64,000 nt of DNA from Desulfoscipio geothermicus. Lineage in GTDB: Bacteria > Bacillota > Desulfotomaculia > Desulfotomaculales > Desulfallaceae. Shown here piece by piece: positions 26,999 to 35,909 of this stretch (within the stretch, counting starts at the first letter, position 1; every line of letters begins with the position of its first letter). The stretch spans positions 1-64,000 of the forward strand of contig JAENYS010000008.1 in NCBI GenBank assembly GCA_016841645.1, in the 5' to 3' direction. Under the pieces are notes generated by a model, which searched no databases, was not told the origin of the DNA, and saw nothing but the letters and a program-made list of their open reading frames with translations. A program made the position numbers and the translations under genes.

Positions 26999-27274
26999 TT
27001 AAAGTTTGTTAATACCTAAAAAAATCAAGGCCACCCCCACCATTATAGAGACCATGCCCAAGAATGACACTTTGCCGGCCAATCCCACCAGTCCCAAGGT
27101 GGTAACAATAATCAGCACGGTGGGACCAACCATGGCCAGTACTGCATTAATTTTAAAGGCAGTCTCCACTTTATTAAAATGTAGCATTAACATGGCCGCT
27201 GTAAATTCAATGGTCGCCGATAAAAACCGCATGGCTGCCATAGAAAAAACAATTTTATCAAATAAAAAAAACAT
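26999..27274 (-). CDS. YqhV-like membrane protein (DUF2619)
   Basis: A 91-residue membrane protein with three hydrophobic helices (about residues 8-33, 40-62 and 68-88). The sequence around MRFLSATIEFTAAMLMLHFN and INAVLAMVGPT matches the YqhV/DUF2619 family, found next to the spoIIIA genes in Bacillus. Its function is unknown. Here it stands alone, upstream of and divergent from an MFS gene, and not beside spoIIIA. Confidence 0.8.
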   Translation of the reverse strand: MFFLFDKIVFSMAAMRFLSATIEFTAAMLMLHFNKVETAFKINAVLAMVGPTVLIIVTTLGLVGLAGKVSFLGMVSIMVGVALIFLGINKL

Positions 27275-27378
27275 TATTTCCCACCCCCGATTATTTACTA
27301 TCTTTTCTTATGCGGGGACAGGCATTAAAATGCATAGCACTTTAAATCACGAGGTAAAATATCGGTGTTCAAGAAAGG

Positions 27379-28725
27379 ATGTGGATCACCATGGGGGCGA
27401 AAGCCGGAACCGCCGCACTGGCCGCTATTGCCGGCGTGCCGTTTATTATGGTGCTGGGCAATTCCATGCTTATACCGGTACTGCCGCAATTACAGGAAGC
27501 GCTAAACCTCAGCGAGTTAAAAGTAAGCATGGTCATCACCGCATTTTCCATACCAGGCCTGCTCATACCACTAGCCGGCTTTTTATCCGATCGCATCGGC
27601 CGTAAGAAAGTAATTATTCCCGGTTTGATTTTATATGGCCTTGGCGGGATAATTGCCGGACTGGCTGCAGTATTCCTGCATGAAAGGGCCTATATATGGA
27701 TTATCAGTGGGCGGATTGTCCAAGGTATCGGTGCTGCGGGCACCACCCCCATCGCCATGGCCCTAACCGGAGACTTATTTGCCGGTCCCAAACGAAGCAA
27801 GGCGCTGGGGGTGGTGGAAGCTGCCAACGGTTTTGGAAAAGTACTCAGCCCCGTACTTGGCGCCGCCATCGGCTTGATTGCCTGGTATGCTACTTTTTTA
27901 TTTTTTCCGGCCATTATTATCCCCATTGCACTGGGCATTTGGTTTTTAGTAAAAGAGCCTAAAAGCAACCGGGCCACTCAAAGCGTAGCCCAGTATGGTA
28001 AATCTATAAAAAAAGTTTTTCAAAAGAAATCGGTTTTACTTGCCACAATTTTCTTAAGTGGTATGATTGCCCTGCTTATTCTTTTCGGCATATTATTTTT
28101 CCTGAGCGATTACCTTGAAGAAACCGTTGGCCTTACCGGTATCATTAAAGGCGCAGCCCTGGCCGTACCGGTGCTGTTTATGTCCGTTACATCATATATC
28201 ACCGGCCTGCTCATCAAAAAAAATGTCCGGCTGATGAAGTGGTTGGTGGTAACCGGACTCGGGTTGGTGGCAGTTTCCCTGGCCGCATTAAACATGTACC
28301 AGAATATTTATTTTTTCTTTGCCGGCATTTCTATTACCGGGCTGGGTACGGGACTACTTTTGCCCTGTTTAAACACTATCATTACCAGCACCACCGCCAC
28401 CGAGGAAAGGGGCTTGATCACTTCGATATATGGCAGTGTACGCTTTTTAGGTGTAGCCGCGGGACCTCCTCTGTTCGGCTACCTGATGGGCATAAGTAAA
28501 GCCTACATGTACTGGGGCGGTGCCATACTGGCCGGAGTAACAGCAGTGATAGCGTTGTTTTTCATCAGAGTCAAAGACTTGAGCATGGCGAATGCTACGG
28601 GACAAGGTCAGCAGCCGCAGCAAGCAAATACCCCGGCAATACAGGCCGTCAAAACAGAGTTTGTATTTAACCCGACCCGTAAACCTCTGTCTGGGGAAAA
28701 GGAAAACGCGGGGGATAACAAGTGA
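27379..28725 (+). CDS. MFS multidrug-type exporter
   Basis: A 448-residue major facilitator with about 12 membrane helices and a hydrophilic tail after residue 405. The family motif GFLSDRIGRKKVIIPG lies between helices 2 and 3 and ISGRIVQGIGAAGTTP near helix 4, which resembles drug:proton antiporters. The ATG (27391) preceded by AAGAAAGGATG is also possible; the GTG/ATG region gives alternative starts within 12 bases. It is a single gene; the substrate cannot be read. Confidence 0.88.
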   Translation: MWITMGAKAGTAALAAIAGVPFIMVLGNSMLIPVLPQLQEALNLSELKVSMVITAFSIPGLLIPLAGFLSDRIGRKKVIIPGLILYGLGGIIAGLAAVFLHERAYIWIISGRIVQGIGAAGTTPIAMALTGDLFAGPKRSKALGVVEAANGFGKVLSPVLGAAIGLIAWYATFLFFPAIIIPIALGIWFLVKEPKSNRATQSVAQYGKSIKKVFQKKSVLLATIFLSGMIALLILFGILFFLSDYLEETVGLTGIIKGAALAVPVLFMSVTSYITGLLIKKNVRLMKWLVVTGLGLVAVSLAALNMYQNIYFFFAGISITGLGTGLLLPCLNTIITSTTATEERGLITSIYGSVRFLGVAAGPPLFGYLMGISKAYMYWGGAILAGVTAVIALFFIRVKDLSMANATGQGQQPQQANTPAIQAVKTEFVFNPTRKPLSGEKENAGDNK

Positions 28726-28826
28726 AATTAAATCAGAAAGAGTTTGAACGCTTGCAACCAATAAGCAAAAAACATGCACGGTTAACAGCCACAAGCGTTG
28801 CGTAACCAAGGCATGTGACTTCCTCA

Positions 28827-29113
28827 TTACTGACTATTTAAATATTTCTTTATTCCGGCAATAAAGGTTTTTGCATTTTGCAAGGACTGTTCAGCATCCT
28901 TCCTGCTCACGATATAAAAATCATCATAATCACTTGCTAAACGCAAGTCTTGAGCACTTACAATGATCTTGCGAAATTCCTTCGGTAAAATGCCTGTTTT
29001 AACAAAATGAAGGTTAAATAAACTAATTACTCCCGAGTGTTTCCGTGAATCAAGCTCTAAATTAGCTAAAACCGCCCGAGCAGACGATCATGGGCTGACT
29101 TTAGCCGGTAAAG
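28827..29113 (-). pseudogene. HEPN-domain toxin remnant
   Basis: Translation on the minus strand gives two parts of a HEPN protein in different frames. The upstream part reads KDLALYRLKSAHDRL; the downstream part begins ARAVLANLELDSRKHSGV and runs through a normal C-terminus (VSRKDAEQSLQNAKTFI) to the stop at 28827. About 30 central residues of the family, including the usual RSYYAMFHA segment, are missing. The junction shifts the frame, and no start codon is present upstream. It follows the MNT nucleotidyltransferase gene directly, the standard order of the pair, so it is the decayed partner. Confidence 0.8.
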
Positions 29114-29115
29114 GG

Positions 29116-29469
29116 CTAAATCCTTAGAAGTTTATTGGTCCACAAAGTTTCACCCTCTTCCATAACGTTCATGGCAAAGGGGGCCTTTACAGCTGATAAC
29201 CGCTGGAACTCCCTAACGTCATAAATATTTAATGAAAAATTGAGGCTATAATCAATACCATCGTCCAGCAAAAAATCATAAAGCCTATCTCGGTCAACTT
29301 CATTACGATCACGCACTAAAACCAGCAAATCAATATCAGAATCCTTGGTAAAATTTCCTCGCGCCTTGGAACCATATAAAATTACAGAAACCAGTTGATC
29401 ATAGCAAACCTTGGCAAGGTGATTAATAACCTTATCAAGTGCAGAAAGTGAATTTTTCATAAGTGACAA
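29116..29469 (-). CDS. MNT-type nucleotidyltransferase antitoxin
   Basis: A 117-residue minimal nucleotidyltransferase. The signature GSKARGNFTKDSDIDLLVL (Gly-Ser and the two metal-binding aspartates) lies near residues 33-51. In MNT-HEPN pairs this protein blocks the HEPN ribonuclease, in studied cases by adding AMP to it. The adjacent HEPN gene is broken, so it now appears to be an orphan antitoxin. The reading frame is intact. Confidence 0.9.
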   Translation of the reverse strand: MSLMKNSLSALDKVINHLAKVCYDQLVSVILYGSKARGNFTKDSDIDLLVLVRDRNEVDRDRLYDFLLDDGIDYSLNFSLNIYDVREFQRLSAVKAPFAMNVMEEGETLWTNKLLRI

Positions 29470-29498
29470 GATTCCAACAAAATTATGATTACAAAAAT

Positions 29499-29849
29499 TT
29501 ATTTTGAATTAAACCAGGAGTCCGCGTATTTCGATGTAATCGGGTAATGGTAATATTCGCCTGACAGGCATTTAATAATCGCCACAATCGCAAAAACAGC
29601 GTATACCAGCCCCAATATAGCCAGTGGTATAACCAATAAAAGTCCAATGAGTACCATGCACAGTATCCCCACCGCCACGCCCAGGAGCAGTGATATAATG
29701 TGCATGGTCAGCGACTCCCGGGCATGGTGGTTCACAAACTCATCATCCTTCTTTAGTAAATAAACAATTAAAGGCACCAAAATAGGTAAACCCAGGAATA
29801 AAGAACCGTGACAAATCGCACCCATAAGTTTGCTTTCCGGTAAAACCAA
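29499..29849 (-). CDS. DUF4870 (Tic20-like) membrane protein
   Basis: A 116-residue membrane protein with hydrophobic segments at about residues 9-29, 47-70 and 72-97. FVNHHARESLTMHI is the conserved DUF4870 motif, and the ending KCLSGEYYHYPITSKY is also typical. The role of the family is unknown. GGGAGGTGAATTGAG lies upstream of the start; the first codon is probably TTG or ATG within a few residues. It is transcribed leftward ahead of the MNT gene with a 29-base gap. Confidence 0.85.
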   Translation of the reverse strand: MVLPESKLMGAICHGSLFLGLPILVPLIVYLLKKDDEFVNHHARESLTMHIISLLLGVAVGILCMVLIGLLLVIPLAILGLVYAVFAIVAIIKCLSGEYYHYPITSKYADSWFNSK

Positions 29850-29973
29850 CTCAATTCACCTCCCGCCCAACAGACTAAGGAGCACATTATCCCCAGAGTC
29901 ACTTTAAACTATCTTATTTCTTATCAGTCAATTAGCACTTAATTTTGAAAATTATGAATCGCTTGGCCTGCTA

Positions 29974-30714
29974 TTAAAAAGTGAGCACCGGCCCGTACTG
30001 TTTCAGCCATTTGCGACGAATTTGGTAATCCGGCAGCACTGCTTCCACCAGGCTCCAAAATACCGGGCTGTGATCAAGTCTTTTTAAATGACATAACTCA
30101 TGCACAATAACGTAATCGATGATACTTATAGGAGCCATCACCAAATGCCAGTTAAAATTTAGATTACCCTTTCCCGAACAACTACCCCAGCGATGTTTTT
30201 GCTCCTTAATCCTGATTTTCGCCAATTCAACACCAATGCTATCAGCATACAAATAAATTCTATCTTTTATAATAAAACCAGCTTGCTTTTTATACCATTT
30301 TACCAGTGTATTACGAACCGCGACGGCCCGGTCATCTTGATATGCTGCCGGCGGTACCTTGACAAGCATTTGTTGACCATTAATTATTACTGCATTATTT
30401 ACTATTTTGTCACTAGTATTCACTTTGATTGTAAACCGGTTACCCAAAAAAAAGAATTGCTCACCATCAACAAACAATCTGGGCACGGTACACCCCGCCA
30501 AAACCGATAAATAATCTAGCTTTTCTAATACCCAGGTACTTTTATCCTGCATTATGCTACTAATAGTCGAAGCGTTATACTGTAGCGGTGCCGTAACTTG
30601 AACACCATCCTTTGCATCAACCACTATTTTTAAGGACGAGGCTAGATTGCTGTATTTAATTGTGTATTCTATCACTCGATCGTCAAATACTAATTGGGGC
30701 AAAGCAGGCACCAT
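29974..30714 (-). CDS. YgjP-like zinc metallopeptidase
   Basis: A 246-residue protein of the YgjP/WLM family (M48-like, DUF45). The zinc site is VHELCHLKRLDHSPVFW near residues 203-219: HEXXH plus a downstream His. KEQKHRWGSCSGKGNLNFNW upstream is the other conserved block of the family. Members often accompany type I restriction systems or act as housekeeping proteins; no such genes are adjacent. No signal peptide is visible, so it is probably cytoplasmic. Confidence 0.88.
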   Translation of the reverse strand: MVPALPQLVFDDRVIEYTIKYSNLASSLKIVVDAKDGVQVTAPLQYNASTISSIMQDKSTWVLEKLDYLSVLAGCTVPRLFVDGEQFFFLGNRFTIKVNTSDKIVNNAVIINGQQMLVKVPPAAYQDDRAVAVRNTLVKWYKKQAGFIIKDRIYLYADSIGVELAKIRIKEQKHRWGSCSGKGNLNFNWHLVMAPISIIDYVIVHELCHLKRLDHSPVFWSLVEAVLPDYQIRRKWLKQYGPVLTF

Positions 30715-31135
30715 CTTTCATTTCAGGTCTTTTTTATTTTCTCATTAACTCACAGGGTTGGCAACCCAAGAATACAGTAGTACATCTTAGCCATTATGGC
30801 CCCCCTTCCAGCTCAAATACTTACACGTTTTATTGTCTCGTTTTATCTATCTTATTTTCACAAGTCCTACAATTTTTTCAACTAAATTATCATCCAAACA
30901 TTAATATCAATATCACGTATGTCAATGTTTTTGGATGGATTTAACCACTTGGCTTGAAATATGCAATAGTACCGTTATTTGGTAGGCCAACCCGGTAACC
31001 AACTTTAAAAAAATTGAATACCTTCTTACCAAGTGCACAAAAATCCCTTTCCCGGATAAATAACTTAAAGGGGGTGGGCATCCGCATGCGTCCATTCAAG
31101 CACGCGTGTAATAACCGGAAAGGGAGATGAAAATT
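30715..31135. other. Intergenic region, no gene recognised
   Basis: About 400 bases between the divergent YgjP-like and phosphosulfolactate synthase genes. No reading frame with a ribosome site stands out. It contains several short T-rich runs and a CACGCGTG dyad just upstream of the synthase gene, but no known riboswitch was recognised. Confidence 0.4.
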
Positions 31136-31954
31136 TTGTCCGAATTTGCACAAAACAATTTCTGGCGTGAGGTTATATCCTTCCCGCTGGGCAAGCGGAT
31201 GGCCAAACCCAGGGACAAGGGGTTGACCATGGTAATCGATAAGGGCATGGGTATTGGAGAAACCCGTGACTTGTTACAAATCAATTATCAGCATATAGAT
31301 TTTATCAAGCTGGGCTTTGGTACCTCCATGCTTTATGCTGCAGGCACTTTAGAGGAAAAAATACATTTAGTGCGTTCTTATGACGTTGACATCTACCCGG
31401 GGGGCACCTTTTTGGAAGTTGCCATAATGCAAAATAAAATTAGAGAATTCCTCGACACTTGCCATCTTTTGGGCTTTACAACCATTGAAGTTAGCGATGG
31501 GACAATACCCTTGAGCGGGGAGGTGAGAGAACAAACTATCAGATTGGCTGCAGAAATGGGGTTCAAGATATTGACTGAGGTGGGTAAAAAAGTTAATGGT
31601 TCAGAGATCCCTGTAAAAACGCTAGCCAAAATGGCCCTCCGTGATTTGCAAAACGGTGCCTACAAGGTCATCCTGGAGGGCCGGGAAAGCGGTCTAAATG
31701 TAGGGCTTTACGATGCCAAAGGTAAAATAGCAGATGATGATTTACAAGTATTTATGAATTATATTGGCGAACCGTCACTGATTATCTGGGAAGCACCACT
31801 TAAAATTCAACAGCAGGACCTGATTACCCGGTTCGGTTCGAACGTAAACCTGGGGAATATCCCTGCACAGGAAGTTCTCGCTGTTGAAGCCTTGCGCGTA
31901 GGCCTGCGGGCCGATACCCTGAAGTTGGCCATAGCCGATTTGTCCGAAATTTAA
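31136..31954 (+). CDS. comA: Phosphosulfolactate synthase
   Basis: A 272-residue TIM-barrel lyase that adds sulfite to phosphoenolpyruvate, giving (R)-2-phospho-3-sulfolactate. Conserved blocks include KPRDKGLTMVIDKGMG, IKLGFGTS, DIYPGGTFLEVA, EVSDGTIPL and VILEGRESG. The family serves coenzyme M synthesis in methanogens and sulfolactate production in spore-formers (Bacillus YitD). The start is probably TTG at 31136, nine bases after GGGAG; the ATG at 31127 abuts that site. No comB, comC or other coenzyme M genes are adjacent, so sulfolactate as a spore or cell metabolite is a reasonable guess. Confidence 0.92.
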   Translation: MSEFAQNNFWREVISFPLGKRMAKPRDKGLTMVIDKGMGIGETRDLLQINYQHIDFIKLGFGTSMLYAAGTLEEKIHLVRSYDVDIYPGGTFLEVAIMQNKIREFLDTCHLLGFTTIEVSDGTIPLSGEVREQTIRLAAEMGFKILTEVGKKVNGSEIPVKTLAKMALRDLQNGAYKVILEGRESGLNVGLYDAKGKIADDDLQVFMNYIGEPSLIIWEAPLKIQQQDLITRFGSNVNLGNIPAQEVLAVEALRVGLRADTLKLAIADLSEI

Positions 31955-31980
31955 GGCAACCAAATATAATTAAATCCATA

Positions 31981-32022
31981 TTATGTTATATATGTACCGG
32001 CTTTAAGTATTGTATAACATAA
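31981..32022. repeat. A/T-rich inverted repeat
   Basis: TTATGTTATA (31981-31990) is mirrored by TATAACATAA (32013-32022) over a 22-base loop. It lies between the phosphosulfolactate synthase and UPF0756 genes. No T tract follows, so a terminator role is doubtful. Confidence 0.4.
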
Positions 32023-32111
32023 TTGTAACGTAACCATTCAGCTTAAGCTGGTAATACAATGGGTAACGGTGGCATATATTTATTAATAATTTGTCCTTGT
32101 GAGGCGAAACT

Positions 32112-32564
32112 ATGAATGGAGTACCTCTACTAGTGGCACTTCTCCTGGTAGGTATCATTTCCCGATCCAATTTAATTGCCACCGCTGCCTGCGTATTACT
32201 GATTATTAAATTCAGCAACCTGAATTTTATTTTTTCCCTGTTGGAAAAAAGAGGTCTGGAGATAGGCCTGTTATTTTTATTATTAGCAATATTAGTGCCC
32301 GTAGCCAGCGGTAAAGTAACTGAAAAAGAATTATTAATTACTTTTACTTCACTGCCGGGCATACTGGCTATCCTCGGAGGAGCACTAGCCACTCATTTAA
32401 ACGGCGAAGGATTGCGGTTATTACAAATTGACCCGGAAATGATATTCGGTATACTGATCGGTTCAATGATCGGTATTGTTTTTTTCGACGGCGTTCCTGT
32501 GGGACCGCTGATGGCGGCCGGACTTACTGCGCTGTTTCTGGAAACGATCCGTTTATTTCAATAG
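32112..32564 (+). CDS. UPF0756 (DUF441, YtwI-like) membrane protein
   Basis: A 150-residue membrane protein with four hydrophobic stretches (about residues 5-25, 45-65, 78-95 and 112-145). The sequence LLVALLLVGIISRSN and VFFDGVPVGPLMAAG are typical of UPF0756. The function is unknown. GTGAGG lies eight bases upstream of the ATG. Its stop codon is two bases from the end of the convergent pseudouridine synthase gene. Confidence 0.87.
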   Translation: MNGVPLLVALLLVGIISRSNLIATAACVLLIIKFSNLNFIFSLLEKRGLEIGLLFLLLAILVPVASGKVTEKELLITFTSLPGILAILGGALATHLNGEGLRLLQIDPEMIFGILIGSMIGIVFFDGVPVGPLMAAGLTALFLETIRLFQ

Positions 32565-32565
32565 T

Positions 32566-33495
32566 TTAAATATTGTTTCTACCAATGCCCAACTTTTGCA
32601 GAATAGCATTTAGTTCCTCCGGCAAATGTGCCCTGAATTCCAAAAATTCACCACTGCGAGGGTGGACAAAACCCAGCATGTAAGCATGCAAAAACTGCCC
32701 CCCCAAACCCCAATGGGGCTTACTTGGCCCATACCTGACGTCTCCCACCAGGGGGTGGCCGATATAAGCCATATGCACCCTGATCTGGTGTGTACGCCCC
32801 GTTTCCAGGCGCAGTTTCAACAATGTATAATTACCCGCGCTGCCCAGCACTCGGTAATGGGTCACTGCTGCCTTACCATTACGGTTGGTTACAGCCATTT
32901 TCTGCCTGTCACGTGGATCCCTGCCAATGGGCGCATCCACCACACCCCGTTCACTGGCCAGTATACCATGGGCCAGCGCCAAATAGCCACGCCGAACGGT
33001 ATGCTCCTTTAACTGGCCCGCCAAATGCTCGTGAGCCAGGTCATTTTTGGCAATCATTAATAACCCCGAAGTGTCCTTGTCAATACGGTGTACAATGCCA
33101 GGCCGAAGCACGCCGTTAATGCCGGAAAGATCCCGGCAGTGATACAGCAAAGCATTGACCAGCGTGCCTGTGTAATTACCCTCTGCCGGATGTACCACCA
33201 TCCCCCTGGGCTTATTCACGACAATGACATCTTTATCTTCATAAAATATATCAAGAGGTATGGGCTCTGGAGACACTTTAAGTTCCACGGGCGGTGGTGC
33301 GGCCACCGCTACCGAGTCTCCTTCCTTTAAGCGATATTTAGCCCGGGCAACTTTCTGATTCACCGTGATGGCACCATCGCCGATCAGCTTTTGCACAAAT
33401 GACCGGCTCAACTGCTCCTCCCTGGATGCCACGAAAACATCCAAGCGCGCTCCGGCATCGCTCGATCCTATTTGGTATATTTCAGTTGTTGGCAC
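32566..33495 (-). CDS. rluD: RluA-family 23S rRNA pseudouridine synthase (RluD-like)
   Basis: A 309-residue enzyme with an N-terminal S4 RNA-binding domain (about residues 8-70) and a catalytic domain. The catalytic aspartate is in HRIDKDTSGLLM, and GRTHQIRVHMAYIGHPLVGD is the second family motif. The start chosen is GTG at 33495, six bases after AAAGGGTGG; ATG at 33501 or 33528 would also read in frame but is too close to, or upstream of, that site. It follows lspA without a gap, an order common in Firmicutes. Confidence 0.93.
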   Translation of the reverse strand: MPTTEIYQIGSSDAGARLDVFVASREEQLSRSFVQKLIGDGAITVNQKVARAKYRLKEGDSVAVAAPPPVELKVSPEPIPLDIFYEDKDVIVVNKPRGMVVHPAEGNYTGTLVNALLYHCRDLSGINGVLRPGIVHRIDKDTSGLLMIAKNDLAHEHLAGQLKEHTVRRGYLALAHGILASERGVVDAPIGRDPRDRQKMAVTNRNGKAAVTHYRVLGSAGNYTLLKLRLETGRTHQIRVHMAYIGHPLVGDVRYGPSKPHWGLGGQFLHAYMLGFVHPRSGEFLEFRAHLPEELNAILQKLGIGRNNI

Positions 33496-33952
33496 CGGCA
33501 TCCACCCTTTGCTGTTCAACTTTTTCATTGCGCCAAAGATCGATAATTAAAAGCAAAGCCCCGATTACTATAGCCGAGTCCGCCAGATTAAAAATTGGCC
33601 AAACCCGAAAATCCAAAAAGTCAATTACACGTCCCAGGCGCACCCGGTCAATCAAGTTACCCAGTGCACCTCCCACTACCAATCCGGAAGCAAGGCACAT
33701 CAAAGTCCTTTCCTTTGGTAAATAACGGTAAAATACCAGCGCACCCACAATCACCAGCAACGATAGAACAATAAAAAAAGTAGTACGGTTGGCCAGTATG
33801 CCAAAGGCGGCACCTGGGTTTAAAATATAGGTGATATAAAATACCGGCGGGAACACGGGTATAGATTCCCCCTGCAGCATTCGCGAGGTGATTATATATT
33901 TGGAAAACTGGTCGAGCAGTAATGTTACCAGCACGATAAAAGTCAAGCGCAA
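33482..33952 (-). CDS. lspA: Lipoprotein signal peptidase (signal peptidase II)
   Basis: A 156-residue four-helix membrane protease that removes signal peptides from lipoproteins. The catalytic aspartates are in GNLIDRVRLG and FNLADSAIVIG, and the N-terminal LLLDQFSKYII is typical. The start is TTG at 33952, seven bases after GGGAGG. Two lipoproteins in this window (ZnuA and the one at 55568) are candidate substrates. It overlaps the start of rluD by a few codons. Confidence 0.95.
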   Translation of the reverse strand: MRLTFIVLVTLLLDQFSKYIITSRMLQGESIPVFPPVFYITYILNPGAAFGILANRTTFFIVLSLLVIVGALVFYRYLPKERTLMCLASGLVVGGALGNLIDRVRLGRVIDFLDFRVWPIFNLADSAIVIGALLLIIDLWRNEKVEQQRVDAGANN

Positions 33953-34030
33953 ATGAAAAACCTCCCTAAATATAACGCTATATGATATAATACCACATAT
34001 TTGGATATTAAAAACTAGGAGTAAACAGCT

Positions 34031-34381
34031 ATGTACTGGATTCCCGCCATCCTCTGGATGGCCTTGATATTTTACCTGTCCGGACGCACGGGCAGTGAAT
34101 TGCAATCATTATTTTCATTTATAGATAACTTTAACCCGGGTCATATATTAGCATACTTTGTGCTGGGGCCCTTATTTTATCTTGCTTTACAAAAGTACGA
34201 CCATAACCGCCCTTTTTGGAAAGCCCTTTTATTATGCTTTTTTTATGGCATTACCGATGAAATTCATCAGTATTTTGTCCCCACCCGTTGCCCCGACATT
34301 TTCGATTTGATCCGAGATTTATTTGGTGCCGGAGTGGGGCTGGCTATAGTTTATTTGGTGAGAAAAAGAAAGACATCGTGA
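34031..34381 (+). CDS. VanZ-like membrane protein
   Basis: A 116-residue membrane protein. The conserved VanZ core is visible: IFYLSGRTG, DNFNPGHILAYFVLG and the acidic motif GITDEIHQYFVPTRCPDIFDLIRDLFGA. Three to four helices are predicted. VanZ proteins affect teicoplanin resistance in enterococci, but most members have no known role. It starts 79 bases from the divergent lspA start. The ribosome site is TAGGAGTAAACAG. Confidence 0.9.
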   Translation: MYWIPAILWMALIFYLSGRTGSELQSLFSFIDNFNPGHILAYFVLGPLFYLALQKYDHNRPFWKALLLCFFYGITDEIHQYFVPTRCPDIFDLIRDLFGAGVGLAIVYLVRKRKTS

Positions 34382-34733
34382 ATCCAGTCAGCTGATCAAA
34401 ATTCAACAAAGCCAGGACAACAATGTTATCCTGGCTTTTTTACAAGTTAATATCTACAAAATTGCCGCCTTTCATATCGCCTTCATCAACCTATATTGAA
34501 ACAATTCTGTATATGGTTTATTCTTATGCATTTGCAGCTATACTTTGAATTTGCTTACCATACTATCCAAATCGACAGACAAACCGGATTAAGCCGTCAC
34601 TATATTCTGAGGCCTGTGACTTAAGCTTAAACACATTGCAAACGGTGAATGTTTTGGAGCAGTACAGCAAAAACTATTTTAGAAATTACTTTAAGACATT
34701 AATTAATTAGCTCTCCGCATGCACAGTTGAAAG
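34382..34733. other. Intergenic region with one terminator, no gene
   Basis: Apart from the terminator near its left end, about 300 A/T-rich bases show no credible reading frame. It must contain the promoter of the GalT-like gene, which I could not identify with confidence. Confidence 0.4.
34409..34442 (+). terminator. Intrinsic terminator after the VanZ-like gene
   Basis: AAGCCAGGA (34409-34417) pairs with TCCTGGCTT (34429-34437), followed by further T residues. Confidence 0.88.
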
Positions 34734-34747
34734 AAGGAGTATTTATT

Positions 34748-35857
34748 GTGGCTATTTTCGAACTACTTCGGTTGGCGGAAGAACTACCATTTAGAGAAAA
34801 AGAACTGTGGAATAGAATTTATGAAGTTGATGTCTTGCAGAGCAAACTTAAATTAGTTTCTAATATCCGCAGTTGGGTTGATGAAAACTTTGGAAACGTT
34901 TCGGAGGTGGAAGATCAGAAAATTATACGGGTGACCAATTTAATAACCGGAGAAGGAGCACTGTTTAATAGCCTCCGCAGCAAACGCCCTATGACACGCT
35001 TTCCCAGCAGGGACCTGAATTCCCTGGTGGAGGAACACCGACGGGGCTGCCCTTTTTGCTCACCGGAAGACTGCACCCCCGAGGATAGTTTCGGACGCAT
35101 CCGGGGAAAATACTGCCTTACAGCGGCCAACCTGACCAAATATGACGGTCATCACAGTTTAATCATACCCCGGGAGCATCACCCGCTACGGTTCGACGAG
35201 GATATGGTGGAGGATTATTTCCTAGTGGCGGCCCGATGGTTCCAGGAGGTAAAAGCTTACGCAGCCTCAGAGGGTAACAACGGTGCAACGCTTTACCCCT
35301 TCCTAATGTGGAACTGCCTTTGGCCTGCCGGTTCTTCCGTGGTACACGGACATCTTCAGCTGACCGTGACCACTAAACGCCATTATCCGAAGGTTGAACA
35401 GCTGCGGCAATGCAGTCTCCGGTATGCGTGTAAATATAGCAATAATTACTTCCAGGATCTATATATCCTGCACAAAGCACTGGGATTAGGTTGGGCTGAA
35501 GGCGAATCCTGCCTACTATCTTTACTTACTCCTATTAAGGAAAAGGAAATTTGGATATTACTACCCCCGGGTCCTGTAACCTTTGATAAATTCGGGCTGG
35601 TTGGCAAAGCGGTATGTCGTGTGCTAAACCGTCTAAAGCAGCAAACCCTCTTACAAAGTTTTAACGTGGCAGTTTATCTTCCGCCTCTGGGAGGGAAAGC
35701 GGACGCCGGCAGTTGGAAAGACTTCCCCATAGTGGCCCGCCTGGTGGACCGCGGTAATGTGTTTAACCGTACGGCCGATTTCGGCGCTATGGAGTTATTT
35801 GCTACCGGCGTTATAAGTTCAGACCCATTTTCCGTAGCCAGGCTATTACGACCATAA
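34748..35857 (+). CDS. GalT-like HIT-superfamily nucleotidyltransferase or phosphorylase
   Basis: A 369-residue protein of the GalT/HIT fold. A zinc-type motif CPFCSPEDC lies near residue 96, and the catalytic motif VVHGHLQL near 197-204 gives His-Gly-His-Leu-Gln, close to the HXHXQ of galactose-1-phosphate uridylyltransferase and Ap4A/ADP-glucose phosphorylases. ITKYDGHHSLIIPREHHP-like sequence (residues about 130-150) is the first half of the fold. The start is GTG at 34748, eight bases after AAGGAG. It stands ahead of trehalose synthase genes that need an NDP-glucose, so supply or turnover of NDP-sugar is a sensible hypothesis. The exact substrate is not known. Confidence 0.75.
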   Translation: MAIFELLRLAEELPFREKELWNRIYEVDVLQSKLKLVSNIRSWVDENFGNVSEVEDQKIIRVTNLITGEGALFNSLRSKRPMTRFPSRDLNSLVEEHRRGCPFCSPEDCTPEDSFGRIRGKYCLTAANLTKYDGHHSLIIPREHHPLRFDEDMVEDYFLVAARWFQEVKAYAASEGNNGATLYPFLMWNCLWPAGSSVVHGHLQLTVTTKRHYPKVEQLRQCSLRYACKYSNNYFQDLYILHKALGLGWAEGESCLLSLLTPIKEKEIWILLPPGPVTFDKFGLVGKAVCRVLNRLKQQTLLQSFNVAVYLPPLGGKADAGSWKDFPIVARLVDRGNVFNRTADFGAMELFATGVISSDPFSVARLLRP

Positions 35858-35909
35858 TGCACGATCAACTACCTCGTCCGATAGGCTATGCGTTAAGTTA
35901 ACTCCCCAC

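Noticed and set aside
30940-31120. Possible riboswitch upstream of phosphosulfolactate synthase
   Set aside because: Long leader, but no recognisable conserved core and no terminator with a T tract.
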